Positions 1 through 8,258 of a stretch of DNA of 9,937 bases are shown one piece after another. Position 1 is the stretch's first letter; every line of letters begins with the position of its first letter. A program made the position numbers and the translations under genes. The notes under the pieces were generated by a model, which did no database searches, was not told the origin of the DNA, and was given only the letters and a program-made list of their open reading frames with translations. The DNA is from Sandaracinaceae bacterium (GTDB lineage Bacteria > Myxococcota_A > Polyangia > Polyangiales > JAFGIB01): assembly GCA_017881145.1 (NCBI GenBank), contig JADGRG010000554.1, positions 1 to 9,937 on the forward strand. The letters run 5' to 3'.

Positions 1-1
1 C

Positions 2-3000
2 ACGACGCTCAACGCAAAGCACGGCAAGGATGGGCAAGGGCCGTTTCACCTCTTGCATCGCGAGGCGCGCTGGAATCCAGGCGAAGAGTGCTACATGGGT
101 TGGGAACGCAAACGCGGTAAGCTCGAGGAGCTCAATCGCCTGCTGCGCGGCGATCAGCGCACGAGTTACACCACGCAGGTTGGCCACCGGCCAGGACTGC
201 TTGGGGTTCGCTTCGTCATCACGCTGGACAGCGACACGCAGCTGCCGATGGGCAGCGCACGGCGGCTCATCGGCTTGCTTTCGCATCCGCTGAATCGCGC
301 GGTCTTCGACGCTCCGAGTGGACGCATCGTCGCAGGCTACAGCATCGTCCAACCGCGTATCGAGACCTCGCCTTCGAGCGCGCGCCAGACTCGATTTTCG
401 CGCATCTTCGCCGGCGACATCGGCTACGACATCTACACTCACGCGGTCTCCGAGCTCTATCAGGATCTCTTCGGCTCAGGCATCTACGTGGGCAAGGGCA
501 TCTACGATGTCGATGCGTTCATGCGCAGCGTGGAAGGGCGCGTGCCAGAGAATGCCCTGGTCAGTCACGATCTCTTCGAAGGTGTGCACGGCCGGACCGC
601 GCTCGCGACTGACATCGTGCTCTTCGAAGGATATCCGGAGCACTACGCAGCGTACGCCAAGCGCATGCACCGCTGGGTCCGCGGCGACTGGCAGATCTTA
701 CCCTGGTTATTCCCGAAGGTTCCCGGGCCCTCTGGCGCTCGGATGAGCAGCCAGCTCAGCACCATCGACCGTTGGAAGATCCTCGACAACTTGCGCCGCA
801 GCCTGGCGAGCCCGCTGCTCTTACTTTTACTCGTTTCCGCTTGGACGTGGCTGCCCGGGGACGTGCTGGGCTGGACGCTGGGCGGGCTCGGCATCCTGCT
901 TGCGCCGATGCTGCCTGCGCTGGTTCGAGACCGGCGCATGCGCATGGAACACTTTGGGCGCTGCGTGCTCGCACTGGTGTTTCTGGCCTACGAAGGGCTG
1001 CTGGTTGTCGATGCCATCACCCGTGTGCTGGTGAGAATGACGGTCACGCGCAAGCACTTGCTGCAGTGGACGAGCGCCGCAGCAACCGATCTCGGGCTGC
1101 TAGCCAAGTCGCCGCGTGCCGTGCTCTGGCGGACGATGCTGGCGTCGCCGCTCTTGTCGGTCGCGCTCGCGGGCTGCATCGCCTGGGCGCGACCGTCGGC
1201 GTTGCTCGTGGCCTCGCCGCTGCTCTTGCTCTGGCTCTGCGCACCCGAAGTTGCGCGCTTCGTGAGCGAACCCTTCCGCTCACGCGCTGAGCCGCTCACC
1301 TTGGCCGAGCGCAAGTCCTTGCGTCTGCTCGCGCGCAGGACCTGGCGATTCTTCGACGCATTCGTCGGACCCAACGATCAATGGTTGCCGGTCGACAACT
1401 ACCAAGCCGAGCCACGCGAGCAGACCGCACATCGCACCTCGCCGACCAACATCGGTCTGATGCTGACCGCAACGCTCTCGGCCTACGACTTCGGCTATAT
1501 CGGCGTGAGCGAGCTCTCGCTGCGCGTGCGTCGGGCTTTCGACAGCATCGGGCGCCTACCCCACTACCAAGGGCACTTACTCAACTGGTACGAGACCAAG
1601 AATCTACAGCCGCTCTTGCCCCACTACGTGTCCACGGTCGACAGTGGCAACTTTGCCGGCTGCCTCTTGGCACTGAAGCAAGGTTGCCTTGAATTGGCGC
1701 TTGCACCACTTTTGCGCGCGGAGGCTTGGCAAGGGCTCTGCGATTCACTCGATCTGCTGGAGGAAGTCGTAGCCTCAGCTGCCAGGGCACCTCTTGGCTC
1801 GCTGCAAGAGGCGCTCGCGGGGATGCGACGCGCCGTTTCGCACGGTCACGACAATCTCGACGACACCTACTCGACCCTAAAGACGCTCTGCGAGGAGACC
1901 GCGCCAACGCTCGAGCGCGAGCTCCTCGGACTCCTCGAGGCGGGGGTGTATCGGCACGAAGCCGACGTTCTGCAGGCGCTGCGCGCTTCGATCAATAGCC
2001 TGCACCAGCACTTGCAGCAGATGCGACGAGAGCTCGACTCACTGCTGCCGTGGCTGGCTCTTCGGGCGGAACCGGCCGCGCGCTTTGTGGTGCTGCCGAC
2101 ACGAATGCGCCTGCACGAGGTACCCGCCACTGCGGAACGACTGCTCACCGAGCTGGAAAGCTGGCGAGCAGCGCAGCGCGAGAGCAAGCCAATGAGCGCA
2201 GAGCTCGAGGCGTCTGCCGACCGCCTCAAAGCAGCCTTCGAGCAGGCGGCCGTGAACACGCGGACGCTCGGCGCCGAGCTCCTGGCCCTTGGGGCACGTG
2301 CGGAAGAAGAAGTCCGCGGTATGGACTTCAGGCTGCTCTACGACGCAGAACGCAAGCTCTTCCACATAGGCTACAACGCCACGTTGGACCAGGTCGACGG
2401 ACATTACTACGACCTACTGGCCTCCGAAGCACGACTGGCGAGATATCTGGCGATCGTCAAGCGCGACGCACCCGAATCACACTGGTACGCGCTCGGCCGC
2501 CCCATGGCGCGCGTCGCTGGCGCGCCCGCGCTCTTGTCGTGGGGCGGCACCATGTTCGAGTACCTGATGCCGAATCTGCTGATGCGCAGCCAGGAAGGTA
2601 CGCTGCTTTCGCAGACCAGCGTGCTCGCGGTCGAGGCGCAGATCGCCCACGGGAAGCGAAACCATGAGCCGTGGGGGGTCTCCGAGTCTGCCTACGCACA
2701 CCTCGACCCCGATCAGACCTATCAATATCGTTCCTTCGGCGTGCCTGGGCTCGGCTTTCGGCGTGGACTCGAGGACGATCACGTGGTCACACCCTACGCG
2801 TCCGTGCTCGCAATATCGCTGCGGCCACAAGCGGTGGTCGAGAATCTGGCGATGCTCGAAAAGCTGGGGATGCTGGGCACCTACGGCTTCTTCGAAGCGA
2901 TCGACTTCACCGCCGAGCGTGCGCCGGAGGGCCGCTCCTTCTCGATCGTCCGTTCTTACATGGCTCATCACCAAGGGATGCTGCTGGTTTCGCTTGGCAA

Positions 3001-6000
3001 CTACCTGAACGGCGAGATCATGGTCGAGCGCTTCCACGCCGATGCGCTGGTCGAGACCGGCGAGCTCTTGCTCAACGAGCATGCCCCGGATGTGGCTCCG
3101 CCAGAGTGGCCTCTTGCCGAAGGTGTCGATGGAGCGTGGAGCATCGGCGTGCCCGAGGCAGCAGCCCCGCTGCCCGCTCCTTCACCTTGGTCGATCGCTG
3201 GTTTGGAGGACCCTCAGGCATTCGTGCTGAGCAACGGCCGGTTGAGCAGCCTCTTGACGGATACCGGCGGTGGAAACCTGCGCTTTCAAGGCATTGCGCT
3301 CACACGCTATCAGGCCGACGCGACACGCGATGACGACGGACTCTGGCTCTATCTGCGCGACGAAGACAGCGGGCGCATGTGGCTCGCCACGGCAGCGGAT
3401 GGGCGCAACACCTTTGCGATGCACAAAGCCGAGTTCCACCGTCGCGGCGAAGGAATCTCGGTGCATGTCGATGTGACCGTCGCACCTGCCGACGACGTCG
3501 AGGTCCGGCAAATCACGCTGCACAACGAGACCGGCAATCCACGACGCCTCACGGTTTCGAGCGCCGGTCGACCCGTGCTCCTCGCTGCGAAGCAGGCACC
3601 GACGCATCCCGCCTTCTCGAGCTTGTTCGTGGAGAGTGAACGCGTAGCGGAGCTAGATGCACTGCTCTTTGCGCGCAGGCCACAAAGCAACACGGAGGAG
3701 CCCGTCGTGCTCGTCCACAGGCTGGTGCGCGAAGGAAGCGGAGTCGGCTTCGCTGGCTACGAGACCGATCGCAGAGCGTTCTACGGACGCTGTGGCAGCG
3801 TGGACGCGCCGGCGTCACTACTCGTCCCGCGTGGCGCGCTGCGCGGGCACGTAGGCGCCATGCTGGATCCGGTCATGAGTCTGACCGCATCGGTCGAGCT
3901 GAAACCGAAGGGTTCGGTGACGCTGGCCTTCGTTACCACAGTCGCCCGTTCGCGCGCTGCTGCGCTCGAATCGGCGCGCCGCTATGGCTCCATGCACGCC
4001 GTGCGCTGGGCATTTCGTGACGCAGAGCAGGAAAGCTCGCGACGACTGCAACGCACACGCCTGCCCCCTCTGCTCTTGCCGAGCGTGCAGCGGCTCTTTT
4101 CGGCGCTGCACTTTGCGGACCGGAGCTTGCGCGCCAGCGCCTCTGTGCTGCTGTCGACGCGCCCATGCCAAGAGCGCCTGTGGGGCCACGGCATTTCTGG
4201 AGATGCGCCGATCTTGCTCGTGCATGTGCATGAGCCGCAAGCACCCTTGGTGGCCGAGGTGCTGGCCGCGCAGCGCTACCTCCGATCCTGCGGCGTTGAG
4301 CTGGATCTCGTACTGCTGGACGAGCACGCGACCGGATACGTCAGCGAAAGCGCGGGCAGCCTGCACGGCATGCTGGCACTGGACGAGAGCCGGCAGTGGC
4401 TGAAGCAGCGAGGTGGCATCTACGTCATCGCCGACGACCAGCTCGCTGGCGACGAGCTTCGCCACCTCGAGGCGTGCGCGCGCGTGGTGCTGGACACTCG
4501 CAAGGGCTCGCTCGCCGAGCACTTGGCGAAGCTGGTCCCGAGCTTGCCGAGGCTTCCCCGTTTTGAAGCCACGCTGCGTAGCGAGACCATCGCCGAAGCC
4601 CCACCACTGCGTCCGACGCTACTCTTCGACAACGGCATCGGCGGGTTCAGTGAAGACGGCCAGCAATACGTGGTGTCGATGACACCTGGCGTTACGACGC
4701 CAGCGCCGTGGTGCAACGTCTTGGCCAATCCCGAGTTCGGGTGCCTTGTCAGTGAGTCGTCTCTCGGCCCGAGCTGGTCGTTGAACAGCGGCGAGAACCG
4801 TCTCACTCCCTGGCGCAATGATCCGGTCTTCGACACACCCTCGGAGGCGCTCTACTTGCGAGACGAGGAAACCGGCGCGTTCTGGTCACCAACGCCGCTT
4901 CCGGCCGGGCACGGTGGTACGACGTTGGTGCGTCACGGCGCTGGTTACACCAGCTACGAGCGGAACACTCACGGGCTCGAACAGGAACTGTGTGTGTTCG
5001 TGCCGCCCGCCGCACCGCTCAAGGTGTTGCGGTTGAGACTGAAAAACACCCTGCCGCGGCATCGGCGCTTGACGGTGACCTACTACGCGGAGTGGGTGCT
5101 GGGCAGCCGGCGTGAGCCGCAGCGCCCCTACATCGTTGCGGAGCTCGACGCAGCGGCCGGCTCTTTGCTGGCGACGAGCGGCTGGCACGCCGAATTTGGC
5201 GAGCGCGTCGCATTCGTCGCCGCCGCTGACAAGGTCCATGGCTTCACGACAGACCGCACGGAATTCCTCGGTCGCCATGGCAGCTACGCCCGGCCCGCGG
5301 CGCTCGGACGTTGGGGCCTCTCCGGTTGCGTGGAGCCTGGGGTCGACCCGTGCGCGGCGCTACAGATCCACATCGAGCTGGCTGCGGGGCAAGAGCTGGA
5401 GACACATTTCGTGCTGGGACAAGCCGGTTCTCGCGAAGAAGCGCGCCAGCTCGTGACGCGCTTTCGAGAACGCGATGAGGTCGCACGCGCCTGGGCAGAG
5501 CTGCACGCGTTCTGGGACGACTTGCTGGGGACGGTCCGTGTCAGGACACCCGAGCCGGCGATGGATCTGATGCTCAATCGCTTTCTGCTCTACCAGACCG
5601 TATCGTCGCGCATCTTCGGCCGCACGGGGTTCTATCAGTCGAGTGGAGCCTTCGGGTATCGCGATCAGCTGCAGGATGTGCTGGCACTCATGCATGGCGC
5701 GCCCAAGCTGGCTCGCGCCCACATTCTGGAAGCAGCAGCCCATCAGTTCGAGGAGGGCGATGTATTGCACTGGTGGCATCCACCGTCGGGACGCGGCGTG
5801 CGCACGCGTTGCTCCGACGACATGGCGTGGCTGCCCTTCGTGACCGCGCACTACGTCGCGGCGACTGGCGACGCTGCTATTCTCGCGGAGCCCGTAACCT
5901 TCTTGAACGCCCTTCCACTGCGGCCGGATGAGCACGACCGCTATGCGCATTACCAGAGCGGAGCGCACGCGGCACCACTCTTGGAGCACTGTCGTAGGGC

Positions 6001-7114
6001 CCTCACGCGCTCCGTGACCGAGGGGCGCCACGGTCTGCCACTGATGGGTGACGGCGACTGGAACGACGGAATGAATCGCATCGGTGCGCAGGGGCGCGGC
6101 GAGAGTGTCTGGCTCGGGTGGTTTCTCTGTGTATGCATGGACCGCTTCGCCGAGCTCTGTGTCAGCAGCGGGAATGACGACGACGCCTCCAGCTGGCGAG
6201 CACGCTCCACCAAGCTGCGCGCGAATATCAAGAGCGTGGCCTGGGACGGCGCTCACTACCTGCGAGCATTCCACGACGATGGCTCGCCAGTGGGCTCCGC
6301 CAAGAACAGTGAATGTCGCATCGACTCGATCGCGCAATCCTGGGCGGTGCTTGCTGAGCGTGACGAGCGCGGCGAAAAGCGCCCAGAGGATAGTCGGTCC
6401 AGGCTCGCCCTGCGCGCCGTAGAGCAGCAGCTCGTGCGCGAACGGGAGCGCCTCGTGCTCTTGTTCTGGCCACCGTTCAACAGCACGCTGCACGACCCCG
6501 GCTACGTTCGTGCGTACCCGCCCGGCATCCGAGAAAACGGTGGTCAATACACCCATGCTGCGGCGTGGATCGGTTGGGCACACGTGGCGCACGGTAATGG
6601 CGAGCGCGCCGAACGCATCTTCCGCTTGCTCAACCCGGTGCTACACAGCACGACGCGCGCAGACGCCGAACGCTATCGCGTCGAGCCCTACGTGTTGGCT
6701 GCCGACATCTACAGCTGCGCGCCATGGGTGGGCCGGGGTGGCTGGACTTGGTACACGGGTGCGGCTTCTTGGTTGTGGCGCCTCGGAGTCGAAGGCATCC
6801 TCGGCCTACGCCGCGAAGCTGGCGCGTTACGCATCGAACCTTGCATTCCGCCAAGTTGGCCAGGCTTCGAAGCCTGGCTGCGCCTCTCGGGGCAGAGCGT
6901 GCACGTGGTCGTCGACAACCCCGAACGAGTGGCGAGCGGCGTTTCGCGCATCACCCTGGACGGTGTCCAGTTGGAATCGACCTTGGTTCGACTGACAGAG
7001 AGCTCGCGCGCCGTGCGCGAGCTGCGCGTGCAACTCGGCGCGACGCTGAGTCATGGAATGAGTGGGCCCGACCACGGCAGCGCAGCTTTCTTCTCTCCGG
7101 TGGCCCAGCGATAG
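2..7114 (+). CDS. cgs: Cyclic beta-1,2-glucan synthase (NdvB/ChvB/Cgs family), 5'-truncated by window edge
   Basis: The frame is open from base 2 to the TAG at 7112-7114 (about 2370 residues). Family members are near 2800-2900, so about 500 N-terminal residues lie outside. Residues below count from base 2. The GT84 transferase end shows the DSD metal motif (residues 76-78, bases 227-235) and RMHRW (221-225), the R-x-x-R-W signature of processive glycosyltransferases. Hydrophobic segments follow at about bases 809-1260. A glycoamylase-like domain, the cyclisation module, spans about bases 1325-3090, with YVSTVDSGN near 1625 and MAHHQGM at 2960-2980; a helical insertion of about 200 residues sits inside it. 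Two GT36-type beta-sandwich regions (about 3190-3990 and 4625-5470) and the GH94 barrel (about 5540-6850) complete the protein. GDGDWNDGMN (6047-6076) carries the expected general-acid Asp of WND (6065-6067), and GRGGWTWYTG near 6730 matches the phosphate-site region. By family, it makes UDP-glucose-derived cyclic osmoregulated glucan at the inner membrane. All visible motifs are intact. No exporter (NdvA/ChvA) is in view. Confidence 0.96.
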   Translation, partial: TTLNAKHGKDGQGPFHLLHREARWNPGEECYMGWERKRGKLEELNRLLRGDQRTSYTTQVGHRPGLLGVRFVITLDSDTQLPMGSARRLIGLLSHPLNRAVFDAPSGRIVAGYSIVQPRIETSPSSARQTRFSRIFAGDIGYDIYTHAVSELYQDLFGSGIYVGKGIYDVDAFMRSVEGRVPENALVSHDLFEGVHGRTALATDIVLFEGYPEHYAAYAKRMHRWVRGDWQILPWLFPKVPGPSGARMSSQLSTIDRWKILDNLRRSLASPLLLLLLVSAWTWLPGDVLGWTLGGLGILLAPMLPALVRDRRMRMEHFGRCVLALVFLAYEGLLVVDAITRVLVRMTVTRKHLLQWTSAAATDLGLLAKSPRAVLWRTMLASPLLSVALAGCIAWARPSALLVASPLLLLWLCAPEVARFVSEPFRSRAEPLTLAERKSLRLLARRTWRFFDAFVGPNDQWLPVDNYQAEPREQTAHRTSPTNIGLMLTATLSAYDFGYIGVSELSLRVRRAFDSIGRLPHYQGHLLNWYETKNLQPLLPHYVSTVDSGNFAGCLLALKQGCLELALAPLLRAEAWQGLCDSLDLLEEVVASAARAPLGSLQEALAGMRRAVSHGHDNLDDTYSTLKTLCEETAPTLERELLGLLEAGVYRHEADVLQALRASINSLHQHLQQMRRELDSLLPWLALRAEPAARFVVLPTRMRLHEVPATAERLLTELESWRAAQRESKPMSAELEASADRLKAAFEQAAVNTRTLGAELLALGARAEEEVRGMDFRLLYDAERKLFHIGYNATLDQVDGHYYDLLASEARLARYLAIVKRDAPESHWYALGRPMARVAGAPALLSWGGTMFEYLMPNLLMRSQEGTLLSQTSVLAVEAQIAHGKRNHEPWGVSESAYAHLDPDQTYQYRSFGVPGLGFRRGLEDDHVVTPYASVLAISLRPQAVVENLAMLEKLGMLGTYGFFEAIDFTAERAPEGRSFSIVRSYMAHHQGMLLVSLGNYLNGEIMVERFHADALVETGELLLNEHAPDVAPPEWPLAEGVDGAWSIGVPEAAAPLPAPSPWSIAGLEDPQAFVLSNGRLSSLLTDTGGGNLRFQGIALTRYQADATRDDDGLWLYLRDEDSGRMWLATAADGRNTFAMHKAEFHRRGEGISVHVDVTVAPADDVEVRQITLHNETGNPRRLTVSSAGRPVLLAAKQAPTHPAFSSLFVESERVAELDALLFARRPQSNTEEPVVLVHRLVREGSGVGFAGYETDRRAFYGRCGSVDAPASLLVPRGALRGHVGAMLDPVMSLTASVELKPKGSVTLAFVTTVARSRAAALESARRYGSMHAVRWAFRDAEQESSRRLQRTRLPPLLLPSVQRLFSALHFADRSLRASASVLLSTRPCQERLWGHGISGDAPILLVHVHEPQAPLVAEVLAAQRYLRSCGVELDLVLLDEHATGYVSESAGSLHGMLALDESRQWLKQRGGIYVIADDQLAGDELRHLEACARVVLDTRKGSLAEHLAKLVPSLPRLPRFEATLRSETIAEAPPLRPTLLFDNGIGGFSEDGQQYVVSMTPGVTTPAPWCNVLANPEFGCLVSESSLGPSWSLNSGENRLTPWRNDPVFDTPSEALYLRDEETGAFWSPTPLPAGHGGTTLVRHGAGYTSYERNTHGLEQELCVFVPPAAPLKVLRLRLKNTLPRHRRLTVTYYAEWVLGSRREPQRPYIVAELDAAAGSLLATSGWHAEFGERVAFVAAADKVHGFTTDRTEFLGRHGSYARPAALGRWGLSGCVEPGVDPCAALQIHIELAAGQELETHFVLGQAGSREEARQLVTRFRERDEVARAWAELHAFWDDLLGTVRVRTPEPAMDLMLNRFLLYQTVSSRIFGRTGFYQSSGAFGYRDQLQDVLALMHGAPKLARAHILEAAAHQFEEGDVLHWWHPPSGRGVRTRCSDDMAWLPFVTAHYVAATGDAAILAEPVTFLNALPLRPDEHDRYAHYQSGAHAAPLLEHCRRALTRSVTEGRHGLPLMGDGDWNDGMNRIGAQGRGESVWLGWFLCVCMDRFAELCVSSGNDDDASSWRARSTKLRANIKSVAWDGAHYLRAFHDDGSPVGSAKNSECRIDSIAQSWAVLAERDERGEKRPEDSRSRLALRAVEQQLVRERERLVLLFWPPFNSTLHDPGYVRAYPPGIRENGGQYTHAAAWIGWAHVAHGNGERAERIFRLLNPVLHSTTRADAERYRVEPYVLAADIYSCAPWVGRGGWTWYTGAASWLWRLGVEGILGLRREAGALRIEPCIPPSWPGFEAWLRLSGQSVHVVVDNPERVASGVSRITLDGVQLESTLVRLTESSRAVRELRVQLGATLSHGMSGPDHGSAAFFSPVAQR
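7001..7023 (-). terminator. Candidate hairpin downstream of the exported-protein gene, inside cgs
   Basis: There are perfect 9-bp arms, AGCTCGCGC and GCGCGAGCT, with a 5-nt loop GCCGT. Read on the minus strand, the hairpin begins about 27 nt after the TGA of the exported-protein gene (7051-7053). No T-run follows on the minus strand, so it is not a classical intrinsic terminator. It could pause polymerase or protect the mRNA 3' end. It also lies in codons of the synthase, so the repeat may be incidental. Confidence 0.35.
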
Positions 7115-7953
7115 CGAATGCCGACAGCACCGTAGGCTCCCAACACGAGTCCGAGTGCATCCGGACTCGAGACGTTGAGCGTGAGCACCGCCATCGCTTC
7201 CACGTGATCGGTAAGCTGCAATGCTGCAGCGGGTCCAATGCGCCAGACATCGCGGCCGCGACCCGTGCCGAACACGCATTCCGCCAGGACCGCAAGCTTG
7301 AGCGCGTTTTCGTTGGCCAGCCGCGCAACGGCCGCCATGCGCAGCACGTAGAAGAGAGAATCCTTGACCACCGCACGATACGACTCATCGTAGACGTAGC
7401 GGCCCGTGGGCACGTCGAGGGTATGTACCGCGATGAAGTCGCCGACCAGTGCGGCGTGCGGCAAGGGCACGGTCCCGACAACTTCGGCTTCCCACGCCCA
7501 ATAGCGCGCGTTGGGCCCAGGCCCATGCAGCACGTCTCTGCTCACTAAGCGGGATGCAGGTGTCAGGAAGCTCTTATTGAAGGACGCTGTGTCGCGAGCA
7601 CCGAACGAGAAGTCCAGAATCGGTGTCGCTGCCCGCAGACCGAAATAGCCTTGCACTAGCTCCGGGGTGACAATCGCGTTGAGGTCGACGCCAGCCCAGA
7701 TCCAATGCGGCGTTCCATAACCAAGCGAAAAATAGGGTTTCGCGTACAAAAGGCCGAGCTCGCTGTGGCTGGAGACAAAGAGGCGCGGCTTGGCGTCGCT
7801 CCAATACCCATCGCCTGGGCGCGGCGGAGTGATCTCCGCGTCGTTGCTCACGCCGACCAGTTGGGCGTCGTCGGCCATCGCGCGCGGACTCGGGTAAAGC
7901 CAGAACGCAAGCGCGCAAAGCGCGCAAAGCGCGGCGACGTGGAGCTTCTTCAC
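7051..7953 (-). CDS. Exported protein of unknown function, possibly an outer-membrane beta-barrel
   Basis: The product is 300 aa if started at the GTG at 7953-7951. It opens with Lys-Lys, has a hydrophobic core rich in Ala/Leu/Cys, and a PSPRAMA-DD site that fits signal peptidase I cleavage after residue 27. The mature part alternates polar and hydrophobic residues with many Gly, Tyr and Trp (for example LGYGTPHWIWAGVDL and GAYGAVGIRYRW). This suggests beta strands, so a barrel or periplasmic beta protein is plausible, but I do not recognise the family. A longer frame begins at TTG 8004, but that codon lies inside a consensus sigma-54 promoter, so the GTG is preferred. The ribosome site before the GTG is weak. 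The last 20 residues and stop are encoded antisense to the end of cgs (64-bp overlap) and follow the last strand-like segment as a tail. Expression is probably sigma-54 dependent. Confidence 0.8.
   Translation of the reverse strand: MKKLHVAALCALCALAFWLYPSPRAMADDAQLVGVSNDAEITPPRPGDGYWSDAKPRLFVSSHSELGLLYAKPYFSLGYGTPHWIWAGVDLNAIVTPELVQGYFGLRAATPILDFSFGARDTASFNKSFLTPASRLVSRDVLHGPGPNARYWAWEAEVVGTVPLPHAALVGDFIAVHTLDVPTGRYVYDESYRAVVKDSLFYVLRMAAVARLANENALKLAVLAECVFGTGRGRDVWRIGPAAALQLTDHVEAMAVLTLNVSSPDALGLVLGAYGAVGIRYRWATGEKKAALPWSGPLIP
7146..7169 (+). terminator. Candidate hairpin downstream of cgs, inside the exported-protein gene
   Basis: There are perfect 8-bp arms, CGAGTCCG and CGGACTCG, around an 8-nt loop. 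It starts 31 nt after the TAG of the synthase on the plus strand. No T-run follows, so intrinsic termination would be inefficient by the standard model. Its placement mirrors the hairpin at 7001-7023 on the other side of the convergent overlap. Confidence 0.35.
7913..7933 (-). repeat. 9-bp tandem repeat in the signal-peptide coding region
   Basis: On the plus strand GCGCAAAGC occurs twice in tandem (7913-7921, 7922-7930), followed by GCG. On the coding strand this gives Ala-Leu-Cys twice and then Ala-Leu, within the hydrophobic core of the signal peptide. The unit is a multiple of three, so slippage would change the core length by three residues without a frameshift. Confidence 0.7.
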
Positions 7954-7987
7954 AATGCTGCTGCAGGATGCATATCCAACACTAACC

Positions 7988-8003
7988 AGCAACGGTCGTG
8001 CCA
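7988..8003 (-). promoter_or_regulatory. Sigma-54 (RpoN) -24/-12 promoter, full consensus match
   Basis: The minus strand reads TGGCACGACCGTTGCT, which matches every defined position of the sigma-54 consensus TGGCACRNNNNTTGCW, including the spacing. If the C at 7989 is -12, transcription would begin near 7977, about 24 nt upstream of the GTG start at 7953. Sigma-54 promoters need an activator ATPase bound upstream; the 180 bp to the right is the natural place for its sites. Confidence 0.8.
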
Positions 8004-8117
8004 AGGTGTAGATCGCCCTTCACAGGTGGGACAGCTTGGTGTGCGACGACTCTTCCGTCCCGCAGCCAGTGTCGTGCGTGGACGCAAACCAGCATCTTCT
8101 CCGGCCCCCGACTCTGG

Positions 8118-8129
8118 GCACCGTGGTGC
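8118..8129. promoter_or_regulatory. Short inverted repeat, possible activator-binding half-sites
   Basis: GCACC and GGTGC flank a 2-nt centre. The element lies about 115 bp upstream of the leftward sigma-54 promoter and about 56 bp upstream of the rightward one. It is a position where a shared enhancer-binding protein could act. The arms are only 5 bp, so chance occurrence is quite possible. I saw nothing else clear in the rest of the 8004-8184 spacer. Confidence 0.2.
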
Positions 8130-8184
8130 GAGCCCTGCCCTGCACAGCCCGTCTGACGCTGGGTTTTCTCCTGCAAGCGGTGCT

Positions 8185-8200
8185 TGGCTCTTGTCTTGCA
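8185..8200 (+). promoter_or_regulatory. Probable sigma-54 promoter for the 8259 gene
   Basis: The plus strand reads TGGCTCTTGTCTTGCA. The essential GG and GC dinucleotides are at the correct spacing, and TTGC plus the following A match. Two positions of the consensus TGGCACRNNNNTTGCW differ (A to T, R to T). With -12 at C8199, the start point would fall near 8211, giving a leader of about 48 nt before the ATG at 8259. It points away from the full-consensus element at 7988-8003. Confidence 0.55.
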
Positions 8201-8258
8201 ATGAAGCCTCTTTGTCCGGTCGCACGCACTTCGCGCGCGGGGGCAAGACGGGTGGCCC

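Noticed and set aside
5360..6592. Long minus-strand ORF (410 codons) antisense to the GH94 region
   Set aside because: It is covered by a strongly supported coding frame with conserved catalytic motifs. Long antisense frames are expected in GC-rich coding DNA, and its translation shows no recognisable domain.
6724..7548. Plus-strand ORF of 274 codons across the end of cgs
   Set aside because: It overlaps the conserved end of the synthase in another frame and is antisense to the exported-protein gene; the composition is Arg/Ala-rich shadow type.
7954..8004. N-terminal extension of the exported protein from TTG 8004
   Set aside because: A weak AAGGG lies upstream, but the extension overlaps a consensus sigma-54 promoter and would put 17 residues before an already complete signal peptide.
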